Source: JBEKOF01 sp049513975 (GTDB taxonomy: Bacteria; Verrucomicrobiota; Verrucomicrobiia; Limisphaerales; Palsa-1400). Taken from it: DNA of 64,000 nt. The stretch spans positions 23,484-87,483 of the forward strand of contig JBEKVM010000008.1 in NCBI GenBank assembly GCA_049513975.1. The letters are read 5' to 3'. Made by a program: the position numbers and the translations under genes. Below are positions 17,703-26,327 of the stretch, one piece after another. Numbering within the stretch: position 1 is the first letter of the stretch; each line of letters opens with the position of its first letter. The notes under the pieces were generated by a model. It had not been told where the DNA came from. It ran no database searches and saw only the letters and a list, made by a program, of their open reading frames with translations.

Positions 17703-17756
17703 AAAAAACACCCGAAGCGTGAACTCCAATCCGGCGGACTTCGACGTTCGGGTGTT
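17703..17756 (-). terminator. Terminator after the secreted-protein pair
   Basis: On the minus strand, AACACCCGAA (17747-17756) pairs perfectly with TTCGGGTGTT (17707-17716) across a 30-base loop and is followed by TTTTCC. It lies about 23 bases after the stop at 17779. Confidence 0.7.
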
Positions 17757-17778
17757 GTTGAATTGCGGTCCAGGCAGC

Positions 17779-18792
17779 TCAGTGGTCCTGCACGCTGTAG
17801 AAACGGTTCGCGTCCGTCGAGGTCACTTGGAACGACTGGACCGTGCCGTTGCCGGAGATGCTGGGCGACACTTTTGTCCAAGTGCTGATGGGGGAGGACA
17901 ACCCGGCGGCATCAGTATAATACAGGGTGTAAGTGGCCCCGGTGACGGTGGGGAACGAAATCGTGCTGGTGGTGCCAGAGACGGTTGCGGCGATGGCGGG
18001 CGGAGGACCGGCGAGGCGATAGAACACCATGGAGCCGTTGGCGGCCAACTCGAAATAGCCGAGATAGGCGCCGGCCGGGTGAGCACCGCCGGTGGAAGGT
18101 TCGAGTTGATAGAAGTCGGCCCGGGAAGGCAGTTCCGTGCCCGAGGTGAAGTCCGGCGGAGTGGTGGTTTCCACCCTTCCCTGAAACCGGCCATTGAAGT
18201 TTCCGTTAGGCCCCAAATAGGCATCGCAGGAAAAATCCGGGGTGTCTCCGACTGGAATGACAATGGCCGTGCCGGTGTTCTGCGCGCCAGAGGCCACTCC
18301 GGCGCTGTATTGGCCGGCATTGAACTCGATGGAGGCTATTTCGTTGGCGGCGAGCGCCTGGGGGTTTGATCCATTGGCCACCCAGGGAGCGGCAATGACC
18401 TGCGCGGCAGGACGCGGCGTGGTGACCCACAAGGTTTCAGCGGGAATGGTCTGATCCCCGCCATCGCCGGCATACGGGACGCAGCCTGAGACAGACCAAC
18501 TCATGTCGTTGATGCTGTCAAATGTGCCGAGCAGGGAGGTGCTGTACTGGCTGATCGCCGTCGTGCTTCCGATGGCCGCGCCGTAGTAAGTGACAGCCGG
18601 CCCGATGTCCACCTCAATGGTGTTCAGGCCGACAGTGCCAAATCCATCGGCGTTAATTTTGCGGAAGCATAAAACCAGGTCGCGATCACCGTAAACAAAG
18701 ACTGGCGTGTTGGCTTGGAGGTTCTGCAGGAGGCACAACGAACTGGCCACAGACGCAAGCATTGCGGACATTCGATGAGAATTTGATTTCAT
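17779..18792 (-). CDS. Secreted hypothetical protein with C-terminal Ig-like strand domain
   Basis: A 337-residue exported protein. The N-terminal signal peptide is MLASVASSLCLLQNLQANT. The middle contains many small and aromatic residues and no known catalytic motif. The last 75 residues (VTGATYTLYYTDAAGL through DANRFYSVQ) match a short beta-sandwich tail often seen on verrucomicrobial exported proteins. The gene lies 61 bases after the binding-protein-like gene and before a terminator, so the two probably form one transcript. The function is unknown; a surface or matrix role is a guess. Confidence 0.75.
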   Translation of the reverse strand: MKSNSHRMSAMLASVASSLCLLQNLQANTPVFVYGDRDLVLCFRKINADGFGTVGLNTIEVDIGPAVTYYGAAIGSTTAISQYSTSLLGTFDSINDMSWSVSGCVPYAGDGGDQTIPAETLWVTTPRPAAQVIAAPWVANGSNPQALAANEIASIEFNAGQYSAGVASGAQNTGTAIVIPVGDTPDFSCDAYLGPNGNFNGRFQGRVETTTPPDFTSGTELPSRADFYQLEPSTGGAHPAGAYLGYFELAANGSMVFYRLAGPPPAIAATVSGTTSTISFPTVTGATYTLYYTDAAGLSSPISTWTKVSPSISGNGTVQSFQVTSTDANRFYSVQDH

Positions 18793-18853
18793 AATTTTGG
18801 AAGAGTTCCGGGCAACAAGGTTTGCTGGTTGAACTTGCCGCGTTCAACGAATG

Positions 18854-20074
18854 TCAGTAGTTGTTCGAAATGGGGCCGCCGTCGGTGAAGCGCTGGACAT
18901 GCATCGAGCCGAGAAGAATGCCCGGAGCGACGCTGCCCGAGGGGATGACGGCCGCATCCTGGTTGAGGATTTTGGCGGAGATCAAATCCGTCACCGTCTG
19001 CTGGAGACCGCCGTAGTTCTGCCGGTACATCACATGTTCATAGCCCCAGAAGGTGTACTGTCCTTCCTCCACGGCGGTTGGGCTGTAGGGGATTCCGTTG
19101 TAGGTCATGTCAACGCCGCCGCCGCCTTCAGCCGTGAAGGCGTCAGGAAGTCCCAGGTAGGTGACGTAAAACCCATTCACTCCTGTAGCCGTTGCGCTCC
19201 CAGTGGCTTGAATGGCGAAGGCAAGGTCTCCACCGCTGTTATAGCCGCTGTCGCCCTTAGGATAAACTATTCCGTTCACCGTATCTTGGGGAACGAGTTC
19301 CTGGCCCGTGACCGACCCGAAGGCGCTCTTGGATATGATGGTGGCGTTGTGCAGAGGGTAATACTGGTGAACAAGGTTGAGCACGCCAACGCCGGTCTCG
19401 GCAAAGGCGTTGAGACGGGTGCCGGAGTCCGCGTTGCGGCCCAAGGCATAAACATTGGTGCCTTCATCCGAATTCAACCCGGTGAACAGGGCGAGGGGAA
19501 GGCTGCCTGACCCGGTGTAGAGAGAAACGGCCAATTGCGGAGTCATGTTGCTCAAAGTGGCGGGAGAGCCATTGTTGCGCACCCATTTGAAGGGCACAAT
19601 GCCGACAATGTGGTCGAGCAGAACGGGGCTGGTGAATGGCGAAGAAGCCTGAAACCCATCCGAGAAGCAGGCATCGGGAACGGCGGGGGGATCTACGTTG
19701 TTACCGCTCGCAACAGCGCCGGCCCCGGCGGGAGTGGTATTGGTCAGCCAGGTGGAGATGGTCAAATTCTCCGACACGGTTTGTATTCCCCCGAGGGAGC
19801 CGGACCAGGAAGTCTTGATGATGACGGGAACGGCCCCGTTGGAGGCGTAGGTTTTGCCGGTGAAAATGGCCTGGCTGGCGCTGGGAAGGCTGGATCCCGT
19901 CCAGGCAATGACGGGAGCAGGAGTAGAATTAGGGTCGAGAATATCCGTAATGGCCTGATGGGCGCCCGCGCGAAAGGCGGTGGAACCGGTGATGTGGATG
20001 ATGGTTTGCGCATGGGCCGCGCCGGCGAGGGAAAAGGCGAGCAGGCCCGCCATTAAGATTTTGGGTGCTTTCAT
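18854..20074 (-). CDS. Secreted protein resembling a periplasmic binding protein
   Basis: A 406-residue exported protein with a clear signal peptide (ILMAGLLAFSLAGAAHA). The mature part begins TIIHITGSTAFRAGAHQAI and later has GIVPFKWVRNN and ALGRNADSGTRLNAF. These resemble the ligand loops of phosphate-binding PstS-type proteins (T-G-S-T and R-x-x-x-S-G-T). No lipobox is present, and no ABC transporter genes are adjacent. It precedes another secreted-protein gene by 61 bases. It may bind an anion, or have lost transport use and serve in the envelope. Confidence 0.7.
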   Translation of the reverse strand: MKAPKILMAGLLAFSLAGAAHAQTIIHITGSTAFRAGAHQAITDILDPNSTPAPVIAWTGSSLPSASQAIFTGKTYASNGAVPVIIKTSWSGSLGGIQTVSENLTISTWLTNTTPAGAGAVASGNNVDPPAVPDACFSDGFQASSPFTSPVLLDHIVGIVPFKWVRNNGSPATLSNMTPQLAVSLYTGSGSLPLALFTGLNSDEGTNVYALGRNADSGTRLNAFAETGVGVLNLVHQYYPLHNATIISKSAFGSVTGQELVPQDTVNGIVYPKGDSGYNSGGDLAFAIQATGSATATGVNGFYVTYLGLPDAFTAEGGGGVDMTYNGIPYSPTAVEEGQYTFWGYEHVMYRQNYGGLQQTVTDLISAKILNQDAAVIPSGSVAPGILLGSMHVQRFTDGGPISNNY

Positions 20075-20406
20075 TTGCTTTTTTCGTTTATTTTTCAGGT
20101 GTTTTGACTGTTGCTTGATTTAAGCTGCAACCGTTCGGAACATTTGTTTCGGCATGAAGATAGCAAAGGCGGGGCGGAGCGCGCATCAAGGTTTAGGACA
20201 CGCTTGGATGCGTTTAAGACCTCGTGTTTGACAGACGGATCATGCTGGCAGCAAACGGTTTATGTCCGGCTTCCCCCACCGCCGGCACTTCCGCCGCCGG
20301 TTGTTGCAAAGACGTAACTTAAGAAATGATGATTCCGCGATGTTTTCAGTGGGTTCTACTTTCTCGAGAGACGAGTGGAGAAGGGCCAACCGGTGAAGCC
20401 CCTTCC
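20075..20406. other. Upstream region of the secreted pair, no gene
   Basis: No coding frame is supported. The segment next to 20074 must hold the promoter for the minus-strand pair, but no consensus boxes stand out. A T/A-rich stretch occurs at 20078-20150. Confidence 0.4.
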
Positions 20407-20518
20407 AGGAGTGCGCCTGTCCCCGGTCGCAGCATTGTGCAAAGAGCCGGCAGTATCGGGATTTGCCGGGTGTGGCGCGAGGCCGGACGTTGCTGCGCCC
20501 GAGGACGGGCGCACTCCT
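20407..20518. repeat. Palindromic repeat with GGTCGCAGCAT core
   Basis: AGGAGTGCGCCTGTCC (20407-20422) and GGACGGGCGCACTCCT (20503-20518) form a 16-bp inverted repeat with one mismatch. The inner CCCGGTCGCAGCATTGTGCA resembles 58195-58218, so this is a dispersed family. Confidence 0.7.
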
Positions 20519-20600
20519 GAGGCGCGCGACCAGCCGCGAGAGGGCAAAATGCCGAGCCTCAAAATAGTGATTGCGCAATGCAAAAGAATGTGCGATTGTT

Positions 20601-20620
20601 ATTTCGTTATTTAGCGAAAT
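20601..20620. promoter_or_regulatory. Candidate ArsR operator
   Basis: A 20-base palindrome, ATTTCG at 20601-20606 and CGAAAT at 20615-20620, ends six bases before the arsR start. Position and symmetry fit an autoregulatory site for an ArsR-type repressor. Confidence 0.5.
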
Positions 20621-20626
20621 ATAGAT

Positions 20627-21001
20627 ATGCGCGAATTCATGAACATCAGCAAGGCGCTGGCGGACGAAAACCGCGTCCGCATGCTGCTGGCCTTGCAGGA
20701 CGGCGAGTTGTGCGTCTGCCAGATCACCGGGCTTTTCGGCCTGGCCGCGTCCACCATTTCCAAGCACCTCTCCATTCTCCATCAGGCCGGCCTGCTCGAT
20801 TCCCGCAAAAACGGCCGCTGGATGCACTACTCCCTGCCCGGGAAAGGGGCTTCCGCCCCTGCCCGCGAGGCGATTCGCTGGGTCATCAAGGCGCTGGCCG
20901 GGGACCCGCGCGCCGTCGCCGATGCCGCGCGCCTGAAGAAGGTATTAGCGATGGACCCGGCGGAACTATGCAGGCGCCAATGCCGAAATGGAAAAGCATG
21001 A
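20627..21001 (+). CDS. arsR: ArsR-family metalloregulator
   Basis: A 124-residue winged-helix repressor. The metal-sensing motif is GELCVCQITGLFG (ELCVC), and the recognition helix is LAASTISKHLSILHQAGLL. Family members leave the DNA when As(III) or Sb(III) binds the cysteines. It starts at the ATG at 20627 or, less likely, 20639. A palindrome just upstream is a plausible operator. Its stop overlaps the start of the next gene (ATGA at 20998-21001), so the operon is translationally coupled. The C-terminus adds a Cys-containing tail (ELCRRQCRNGKA). Confidence 0.92.
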   Translation: MREFMNISKALADENRVRMLLALQDGELCVCQITGLFGLAASTISKHLSILHQAGLLDSRKNGRWMHYSLPGKGASAPAREAIRWVIKALAGDPRAVADAARLKKVLAMDPAELCRRQCRNGKA

Positions 21002-21477
21002 AAACCAAGAGCGAAGCGGCGGTGGAAAAGTTTTTGGCGGGTTACAATTGCGCCCAGTCCGTCTTGTATGCGTTTGGCCCCGACCTGGGACTGGATGGCG
21101 AAATCGCACTCAAGGTGGCCACTGGTTTGGGCGCGGGCATGGCACGGCGGGGCGAGGTCTGCGGGGCGGTCACGGGCGGGATACTGGCGCTGGGCCTGAA
21201 ATATGGGCGGGGCGGCCGGCAGGACCGGTCGGCCACGGAGGAAACTTACCAGAAGACGCAGGAGTTGATGGCGCGGTTTGAGGAGCGACATGGCTCCTGC
21301 TCGTGCCGTGTCCTGCTGGAGGGCTGTGATCTCAAGACAGCGGAGGGGCAACGGTATTTCAAGGAGCACGACCTTCTCCATAAAACGTGCGTGGGGTGCG
21401 TGCAGAGCGTGGTCGAGATCCTGACCCAGATTGTGGATGCGCCGGAAGCCCGGGCGGGCGGCGCAAACAAATCGTGA
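20998..21477 (+). CDS. C_GCAxxG_C_C family redox/metal-associated protein
   Basis: A 159-residue protein of the C_GCAxxG_C_C family. Conserved cysteines appear as NCAQSVL near residue 19, the family signature EVCGAVTGGILALG, then SCSCRVLLEGCDL and a late HKTCVGCVQSV. The family is often fused or adjacent to redox proteins and metal transport genes; its reaction is not established. It overlaps arsR by four bases and precedes a Cys-rich microprotein gene, so here it probably takes part in arsenic handling. No signal peptide is seen. Confidence 0.88.
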   Translation: MKTKSEAAVEKFLAGYNCAQSVLYAFGPDLGLDGEIALKVATGLGAGMARRGEVCGAVTGGILALGLKYGRGGRQDRSATEETYQKTQELMARFEERHGSCSCRVLLEGCDLKTAEGQRYFKEHDLLHKTCVGCVQSVVEILTQIVDAPEARAGGANKS

Positions 21478-21485
21478 ATTTCAAT

Positions 21486-21596
21486 ATGAGCGAAATCAAA
21501 ATTGGAAACGAGCCGGAGGCCGTGCGCGCGGCGGTCCGGAAGGCTGTCGCCGACTGTTGCGGAGAGAGTTGTTGCACAACAAAAGGAGAAGGATGA
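21486..21596 (+). CDS. Cys-rich microprotein of the arsenic operon
   Basis: A 36-residue protein, MSEIKIGNEPEAV, then a helix (RAAVRKAVAD) and a cysteine cluster CCGESCCTTKGEG. Four cysteines in two pairs resemble the N-terminal cysteine-rich start of arsenite methyltransferases, so it could bind As(III) as a chaperone. It starts eight bases after the previous stop, and its TGA overlaps the ATG of the ACR3 gene (ATGA at 21593-21596). A strong AAAGGAG near its 3' end serves the next gene. The tight fit argues that it is translated. Confidence 0.7.
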   Translation: MSEIKIGNEPEAVRAAVRKAVADCCGESCCTTKGEG

Positions 21597-22687
21597 GCCA
21601 AGCCATGCCCGCCAAACGACTGGCTTTCTTCGAGCGATACCTCACGGTGTGGGTGCTGGCCTGCATGGTCGTGGGGGTGGCCTTCGGCAAACTGTGGCCC
21701 GGCCTGACCTCGAGGCTGAGCCACATGGAGTTCGGCCAAGGCTCCCAGGTGAACGTGCCCATCGGCGTGCTTTTGTGGCTGATGATTTATCCGATAATGC
21801 TGAAGGTGGACTTCAGCGCCATCGGCGGGGTGGCCAGGAAGCCAAAGGGACTGATGGTGACGTTGTTCGTGAACTGGGTGGTCAAGCCGTTCAGCATGGC
21901 GCTGCTGGCCTGGCTGTTCATGCAACATCTGTTCGCCGCGTGGATCCCGCCCGAGCTGGCCAAAGAATACACCGCCGGCCTCATCATTCTCGCCGCGGCG
22001 CCCTGCACGGCGATGGTGTTTGTGTGGTCCTACCTGACGGATGGCGACCCCGTCTATACGCTGGTGCAAGTGGCGGTGAATGATCTGATCATGCTGGTGG
22101 CGTTCGCGCCCATTGTGATGTTTCTCTGCGGCGTGGCGCACGTGGTTGTTCCACCGAAGGTGTTGATTACTTCGGTGGTGGTGTTCATCGTGATTCCGTT
22201 GACGGCCGGCTGGCTGACCCGCACGACCTTGCTCAAGTCGCACGGCCAGGAATGGTTCGAGGGGAGTTTCCTGCCGAAATTTCATCCGGTGATGATCGGG
22301 GCGCTGCTCTTGACGCTGGTTCTCATCTTCGCCTTCCAGTCGGCGAATCTCCTGCAACGTTGGCTGGCCGTGCTGTTAATTGCCGTGCCGATCATCATCC
22401 AGGTTTATTTCAACGCCACGCTGGCCTACCTGCTCATGCGCCGCCTGCGCGTGCCGCACAACGTGGCCTCGCCCGGAGCGCTCATCGGCGCGAGCAATTT
22501 TTTTGAGCTTGCCGTGGCGGTGGCGATCACGTTGTTTGGGCCCGGCTCCGGCGCGGCGCTGGCCACCGTGGTCGGGGTGCTGGTGGAAGTGCCGGTGATG
22601 CTTTCGGTTTGCGCGGTCTGCAACCGGACGCGGCATTGGTTTGCCGCCGCGGACGACCGCCCTGAGCTCCTGGTTGCGCCAAATTAG
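21593..22687 (+). CDS. arsB: ACR3 family arsenite efflux permease
   Basis: An inner-membrane protein of 364 residues with about ten hydrophobic segments, the size of ACR3. Family signatures are LMIYPIMLKVDFS, the functional cysteine in ILAAAPCTAMVFVWSYL, and the late ALIGASNFFELAVAVAI. It exports As(III), and sometimes Sb(III), driven by the proton motive force. The start is set at the ATG at 21593, preceded by AAAAGGAGAAGG. The name arsB is often used for this family in annotations, although it is unrelated to ArsB of E. coli. It sits between the microprotein and ArsC. Confidence 0.95.
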   Translation: MSQAMPAKRLAFFERYLTVWVLACMVVGVAFGKLWPGLTSRLSHMEFGQGSQVNVPIGVLLWLMIYPIMLKVDFSAIGGVARKPKGLMVTLFVNWVVKPFSMALLAWLFMQHLFAAWIPPELAKEYTAGLIILAAAPCTAMVFVWSYLTDGDPVYTLVQVAVNDLIMLVAFAPIVMFLCGVAHVVVPPKVLITSVVVFIVIPLTAGWLTRTTLLKSHGQEWFEGSFLPKFHPVMIGALLLTLVLIFAFQSANLLQRWLAVLLIAVPIIIQVYFNATLAYLLMRRLRVPHNVASPGALIGASNFFELAVAVAITLFGPGSGAALATVVGVLVEVPVMLSVCAVCNRTRHWFAAADDRPELLVAPN

Positions 22688-22703
22688 AAGGAAGAACAAC
22701 CCG

Positions 22704-23153
22704 ATGAAAAAGAGAGTCCTGTTTGTCTGCATCCATAACAGCGCCCGCAGCCAGATGGCCGAGGCCTTTCTGAATCAGATTTGCCCGGATGAGTTTGAGG
22801 CGCACAGCGCCGGTTTGGAACCGGGGAAACTCAATCCGCTGGCGGTGGAGGTGATGCGGGAGGCGGGCCTGGATATTTCCGGCAACCAAACGAAGGCGGT
22901 CTTCGATATGTTCAAGTCCGGCAAGATGTTCGCCTGCGTCATCACGGTTTGCGATGAGGCCAGCGCCGAACGGTGTCCTATTTTCCCGGGCGTGACCCGG
23001 CGGCTGCATTGGAGTTTTCCAGACCCATCGGCGTTTGAGGGGACGCGCGAAGGAGCCTTGGAAAAAACCCGCGCGGTGCGCGACCTGATCCGGGCCAAGA
23101 TTGAAGCCTGGTGCGCCGAAGTTTGCGGGGCCGGCGCTACGCGAAATCTGTAA
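22704..23153 (+). CDS. arsC: Arsenate reductase, low-molecular-weight phosphatase type
   Basis: A cytoplasmic 149-residue enzyme that reduces arsenate to arsenite so that ACR3 can export it. The phosphatase-like loop VLFVCIHNSARSQMAEAF carries the nucleophilic Cys 9 and Arg 15. A second conserved cysteine occurs in CVITVCDEASAERCP, where family members form the disulfide passed to thioredoxin. The start at 22704 follows GAAGGAAG. It is the last gene of the arsenic operon and is followed by a palindromic repeat that may terminate it. Confidence 0.94.
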   Translation: MKKRVLFVCIHNSARSQMAEAFLNQICPDEFEAHSAGLEPGKLNPLAVEVMREAGLDISGNQTKAVFDMFKSGKMFACVITVCDEASAERCPIFPGVTRRLHWSFPDPSAFEGTREGALEKTRAVRDLIRAKIEAWCAEVCGAGATRNL

Positions 23154-23229
23154 CGGCGGTCCATGACCGCCGAACTATCACCGCCGGCTTTCCGGGTTTT
23201 TTTGATTTGCGGCGGTCATAGACCGCCGC
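23154..23229. repeat. Paired CGGCGGTC-GACCGCCG palindromes
   Basis: Two palindromes of one dispersed family, at 23154-23172 and 23209-23229 (the second followed by TACAG), flank a TTTTTTT run. The same core is inside the 94-bp elements at 34106 and 47329. It may act as a bidirectional terminator between the convergent arsC and Fe-S carrier genes. Confidence 0.75.
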
Positions 23230-23238
23230 TACAGGCAG

Positions 23239-23616
23239 TCAGGCGTGAGCGGGCGGGGGCGGCTGGGTGGCGAAGGAATTGCCGCAGCCACAACTTTGCG
23301 CGGCGTTGGGGTTGGAAATCTTGAAACCGCCGCCGGTCAGCGCCTCGGAAAAATCCACGACGGCGCCGCGGACGAAATCGGCGCTGAAGGCATCCACCAG
23401 GACGGAAACGCCGAAGCAAGAGGCGGCGAGATCGCCGTCGCGCCGCTGGTCAAAGGTCATGCCATATTGGAGGCCGGAGCAGCCGCCTTGCTCGACGTAA
23501 ATGCGGAGGCCCTTGCCCGCGGCGGCGGGATCGGCGGCCAGTTTGGCCTTGATTTCGTTGGCGGCATTTTCGGTGAGGCTCACCGGGGCCTCCGCGGTAT
23601 CGGTCGTGTTAATCAT
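23239..23616 (-). CDS. erpA: HesB/IscA-family iron-sulfur cluster carrier
   Basis: A 125-residue A-type carrier that receives Fe-S clusters and passes them to target enzymes. The three ligand cysteines are present: EQGGCSGLQYGM (Cys 46) and QSCGCGNSF (Cys 109 and 111). The core strands include LRIYVEQ and VDFSEALTGGGFKISNPNA. The C-terminal extension FATQPPPPAHA is unusual and probably flexible. The gene symbol is by similarity to ErpA and could equally be iscA-like. No suf or isc genes are adjacent. Confidence 0.9.
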   Translation of the reverse strand: MINTTDTAEAPVSLTENAANEIKAKLAADPAAAGKGLRIYVEQGGCSGLQYGMTFDQRRDGDLAASCFGVSVLVDAFSADFVRGAVVDFSEALTGGGFKISNPNAAQSCGCGNSFATQPPPPAHA

Positions 23617-23672
23617 GTTAATAATGTTGCCTCAATTTTGCGCCGGACGCAAGTGGCGGGGGTGTTGCCCGG

Positions 23673-26327
23673 CTAATTGCCGGCGGCCTTGATCCGGTCA
23701 ATGTTCTTCTGCATCTGGTCGCGGAGGGAGGGGACGACATCCTGGACGCGCTGATAGACTTTCATGGCGCCGGGCAGGTTTTTTTGTTCTTCGTAGAGCG
23801 CCGCCGCTTTCACGCCGGCTTCCTTGATCCAGACCGGATCGGCATGAACGGTGTCGGTGTCGTAGAGGACATTGCAATAGTGGAGCAAGGCTTCCTGGGG
23901 CTGGTGCCGGCGTTCGGCGATGAGGCCCAGGCCATATTCGGCCTGGCTGCGCGCGGCGACATCGTCGGGGGAGTCATTGGTGTCGAGCAACAAGGTTTGA
24001 TAGAAGTGGATGGCGTTGGTGTAGTTGTTGATGTTGGATTTATTAAGATCGGCCCAGGCCAGATAACAATTGCCCAATTGGCCGGCGGCCAGTCTGGCCA
24101 TGAAATTGGAGGGGCCGGAATCGGTCACTTTTCGCAAGGCGGTGATGGCGTCGGTGAGCAGGTTTTCGTTGGTGCGAAATTGTTGAAATTGTTGAAAGTC
24201 GGTGTTGCCCAACTGGAACTGGGCCTGGGTCTGGAACCCAGCCGGGGCGTTGGTGTCAATGGCCACGAGATAAAAATCGTTGCTGGCGCCCGCCAAATCC
24301 AGGTGATTGAAGGCCGCCCGGCCGGCCATGAGCCGGGCTTCCCAGGCCAGGTCTCCCGCGTTGGGGAAGTTCTTGGGGTTGGACAGTTCCTGGAAGGCGT
24401 AGTCCGCGTCCACATAATTGCCGTGATTCATGTGGTAATTGCCGATCCAATTCTGGGCCAGGGCGGCGTTGGGGTCGCCGGGAAATTGGTTGGTCAGACT
24501 TACCACATTGGACATGCGCGCCAAGGCGTTGGTTTCCAAGCCCGCTTTGCCACAGGCCAGGGCGAGGGAGAACTCGACTTGCGGCCGCAGGGAGTTGGTG
24601 GCGAAGCCGGGGTTGTCCTCCAGGCTGGCATAGGCGTTGAAGGCGTTGGTCCAATCGCCTTGCTGCTCGAAGGTGCGGGCGATGGCGAGTTGAATTTGGG
24701 GCCAAAGCAGGGTGTGGGGATATTTTTCCAGCAGTTGTTGAAAAGTCGCGCGCGCCGCCGGGTAGTTGGTCTTCCGGTTCAAGGAATCTTCGCCGATGAG
24801 CAGCAGACTTTGCTCGCCGAAGCCGCTGATGGGAAACCAATCGAGAATATGTTGGGCCGCCGCGCTGGCGGCGTCCTCCAGGCCGAGTTTGACGTTGGCC
24901 TGCACGAGTTGATAGAGCGCCAGGTCGAACAATTGGTTGGTCACGTCCGCCACGGTGGCGTAGTTGGTGATGAGCTGGCCGTAATGAAGGGCCGCCGCCG
25001 TGTAATTGGATTGCCGGAAGCAGGCGTCGCCCAGTTTTAAGAGGGCCACAGCCTGGTTTTCGGAAATGGGCAGCTTGGTGACGGCCTGGGAAAAATGGGC
25101 GGCGGCTCCGGCAAAATCACCCAGCGCCCAGTCGCACCAGCCGAGGTCCAGGCAGGCCCTGCCGGGGAGATCGGTGTCGGGAGAATTGGCCGCCTGGTCG
25201 AGGTTGGTGATGGCGGAGAGCAAAAGATTGGTGTCGGCGGGCGGCGGGTTGTTGGTCCCCGGTTCCGGGGGTGCAAAATACGATTTGAGTTTGAGGTCGC
25301 CCAGATGGAAGCGGGCCAGGTGGATCAGGATCGGTTCGTTGGTGCGCTGCTGGATGAAATCGTCCAGCCATTGCAGGGTATTGGAGGGCTGGTTTTGCAG
25401 CAACTTGAGGTCAATCGTTTTGGCCAGGGCCTGCCGCTTGACTTGGTCCGGAAATCCCCTTTCCAAATTGTTGGAATAAGCTTGCAGCGCTTCAGGAATC
25501 TGGTTGGTTCGCTCGAAGATTTCCCCCCGCAAAAAGGCCGTGGCGATGCGCTGGTCCTGGCTGGCTTGGGGAAGGAAGGCGAGCAAATTGGTGCTGCCCT
25601 CCAGCGCTTCCTCCAGGCGCCCCTCCTCCAGAAAAACCTGGCACAACAAATCCTGGCGCTGCCATTGCAAATCCAGCCTCAGGCCATTGGTATTGATCTT
25701 GCCGAGGACGATCTCCGCCGCCTTGTCCTGTTGTTGATTGAGATAAGCTGCGACCAACAGGAAATATCCGTCCACCACATCCTGGTCGCTCGGTCCGCCC
25801 CGGGCGGCGGTTTGGAACACGCCATCGGGCTGGGACAAAAGAGCGATCAAGGGGGTCCATTGGGACAATTGGGCCAGCGCCCGCGCCTGGAGGAGAGCGG
25901 CGCGCAGGGGCAAGGGAGGCGGGGCGGCAGAGTAGTTCTGGAGCAAAAAGGCGCAACGCTCGATGGCATTGGTGTAATCATTGGTTCCATAATAGGCCGT
26001 GGCCATCCAAAAAACGAAATCGGGCGCCAGTTTGCCGGCCGGCATCTCCCGCTTGAGCAATTCCAGCGCCCCCGCGTAGTTGGACAACTCAATCTGGGAG
26101 CGCGCCAGGTAAAGGATGGCGTCGGTGCGGAGGGCGGAGTTGGTATAGGTGGCGACAAAATTGCTCAAGGACTCTGCCGCCGGTTCGAATGTCCGGTTGG
26201 CGAACATGTTGGTCCCTCTTCCGTAATCCTGGATTTCCCGCCGGCTTTGCGCCGGGGAGGTGGCAGGGCTGGCGAGGGCCATGGCCACGCCGAGGGCCGT
26301 CAGACATTTTGCAAGATTAAGGTTCAA
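23673..26327 (-). CDS. Large exported TPR-repeat protein
   Basis: An 884-residue protein. A signal peptide (LTALGVAMALASPATSPAQS) is followed by tetratricopeptide repeats along the entire length. Examples are GALELLKREMP, YTNAIERCAFLLQNY, ALQAYSNNLERGF, AARATFQQLLEKYP and ALLHYCNVLYDTDT. Asn/Thr-rich loops (TNDYTNAIER, TNYPAARA) are frequent. Such proteins act as envelope scaffolds, as in BamD- or YbgF-like assembly factors, but no specific partner is visible. It is a single gene, next to an intergenic region of more than 1 kb. Confidence 0.88.
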   Translation of the reverse strand: MNLNLAKCLTALGVAMALASPATSPAQSRREIQDYGRGTNMFANRTFEPAAESLSNFVATYTNSALRTDAILYLARSQIELSNYAGALELLKREMPAGKLAPDFVFWMATAYYGTNDYTNAIERCAFLLQNYSAAPPPLPLRAALLQARALAQLSQWTPLIALLSQPDGVFQTAARGGPSDQDVVDGYFLLVAAYLNQQQDKAAEIVLGKINTNGLRLDLQWQRQDLLCQVFLEEGRLEEALEGSTNLLAFLPQASQDQRIATAFLRGEIFERTNQIPEALQAYSNNLERGFPDQVKRQALAKTIDLKLLQNQPSNTLQWLDDFIQQRTNEPILIHLARFHLGDLKLKSYFAPPEPGTNNPPPADTNLLLSAITNLDQAANSPDTDLPGRACLDLGWCDWALGDFAGAAAHFSQAVTKLPISENQAVALLKLGDACFRQSNYTAAALHYGQLITNYATVADVTNQLFDLALYQLVQANVKLGLEDAASAAAQHILDWFPISGFGEQSLLLIGEDSLNRKTNYPAARATFQQLLEKYPHTLLWPQIQLAIARTFEQQGDWTNAFNAYASLEDNPGFATNSLRPQVEFSLALACGKAGLETNALARMSNVVSLTNQFPGDPNAALAQNWIGNYHMNHGNYVDADYAFQELSNPKNFPNAGDLAWEARLMAGRAAFNHLDLAGASNDFYLVAIDTNAPAGFQTQAQFQLGNTDFQQFQQFRTNENLLTDAITALRKVTDSGPSNFMARLAAGQLGNCYLAWADLNKSNINNYTNAIHFYQTLLLDTNDSPDDVAARSQAEYGLGLIAERRHQPQEALLHYCNVLYDTDTVHADPVWIKEAGVKAAALYEEQKNLPGAMKVYQRVQDVVPSLRDQMQKNIDRIKAAGN

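Noticed and set aside
23784..25040. Open frame of 418 codons on the plus strand
   Set aside because: Shadow of the TPR gene, with Gly/Val-rich pattern.
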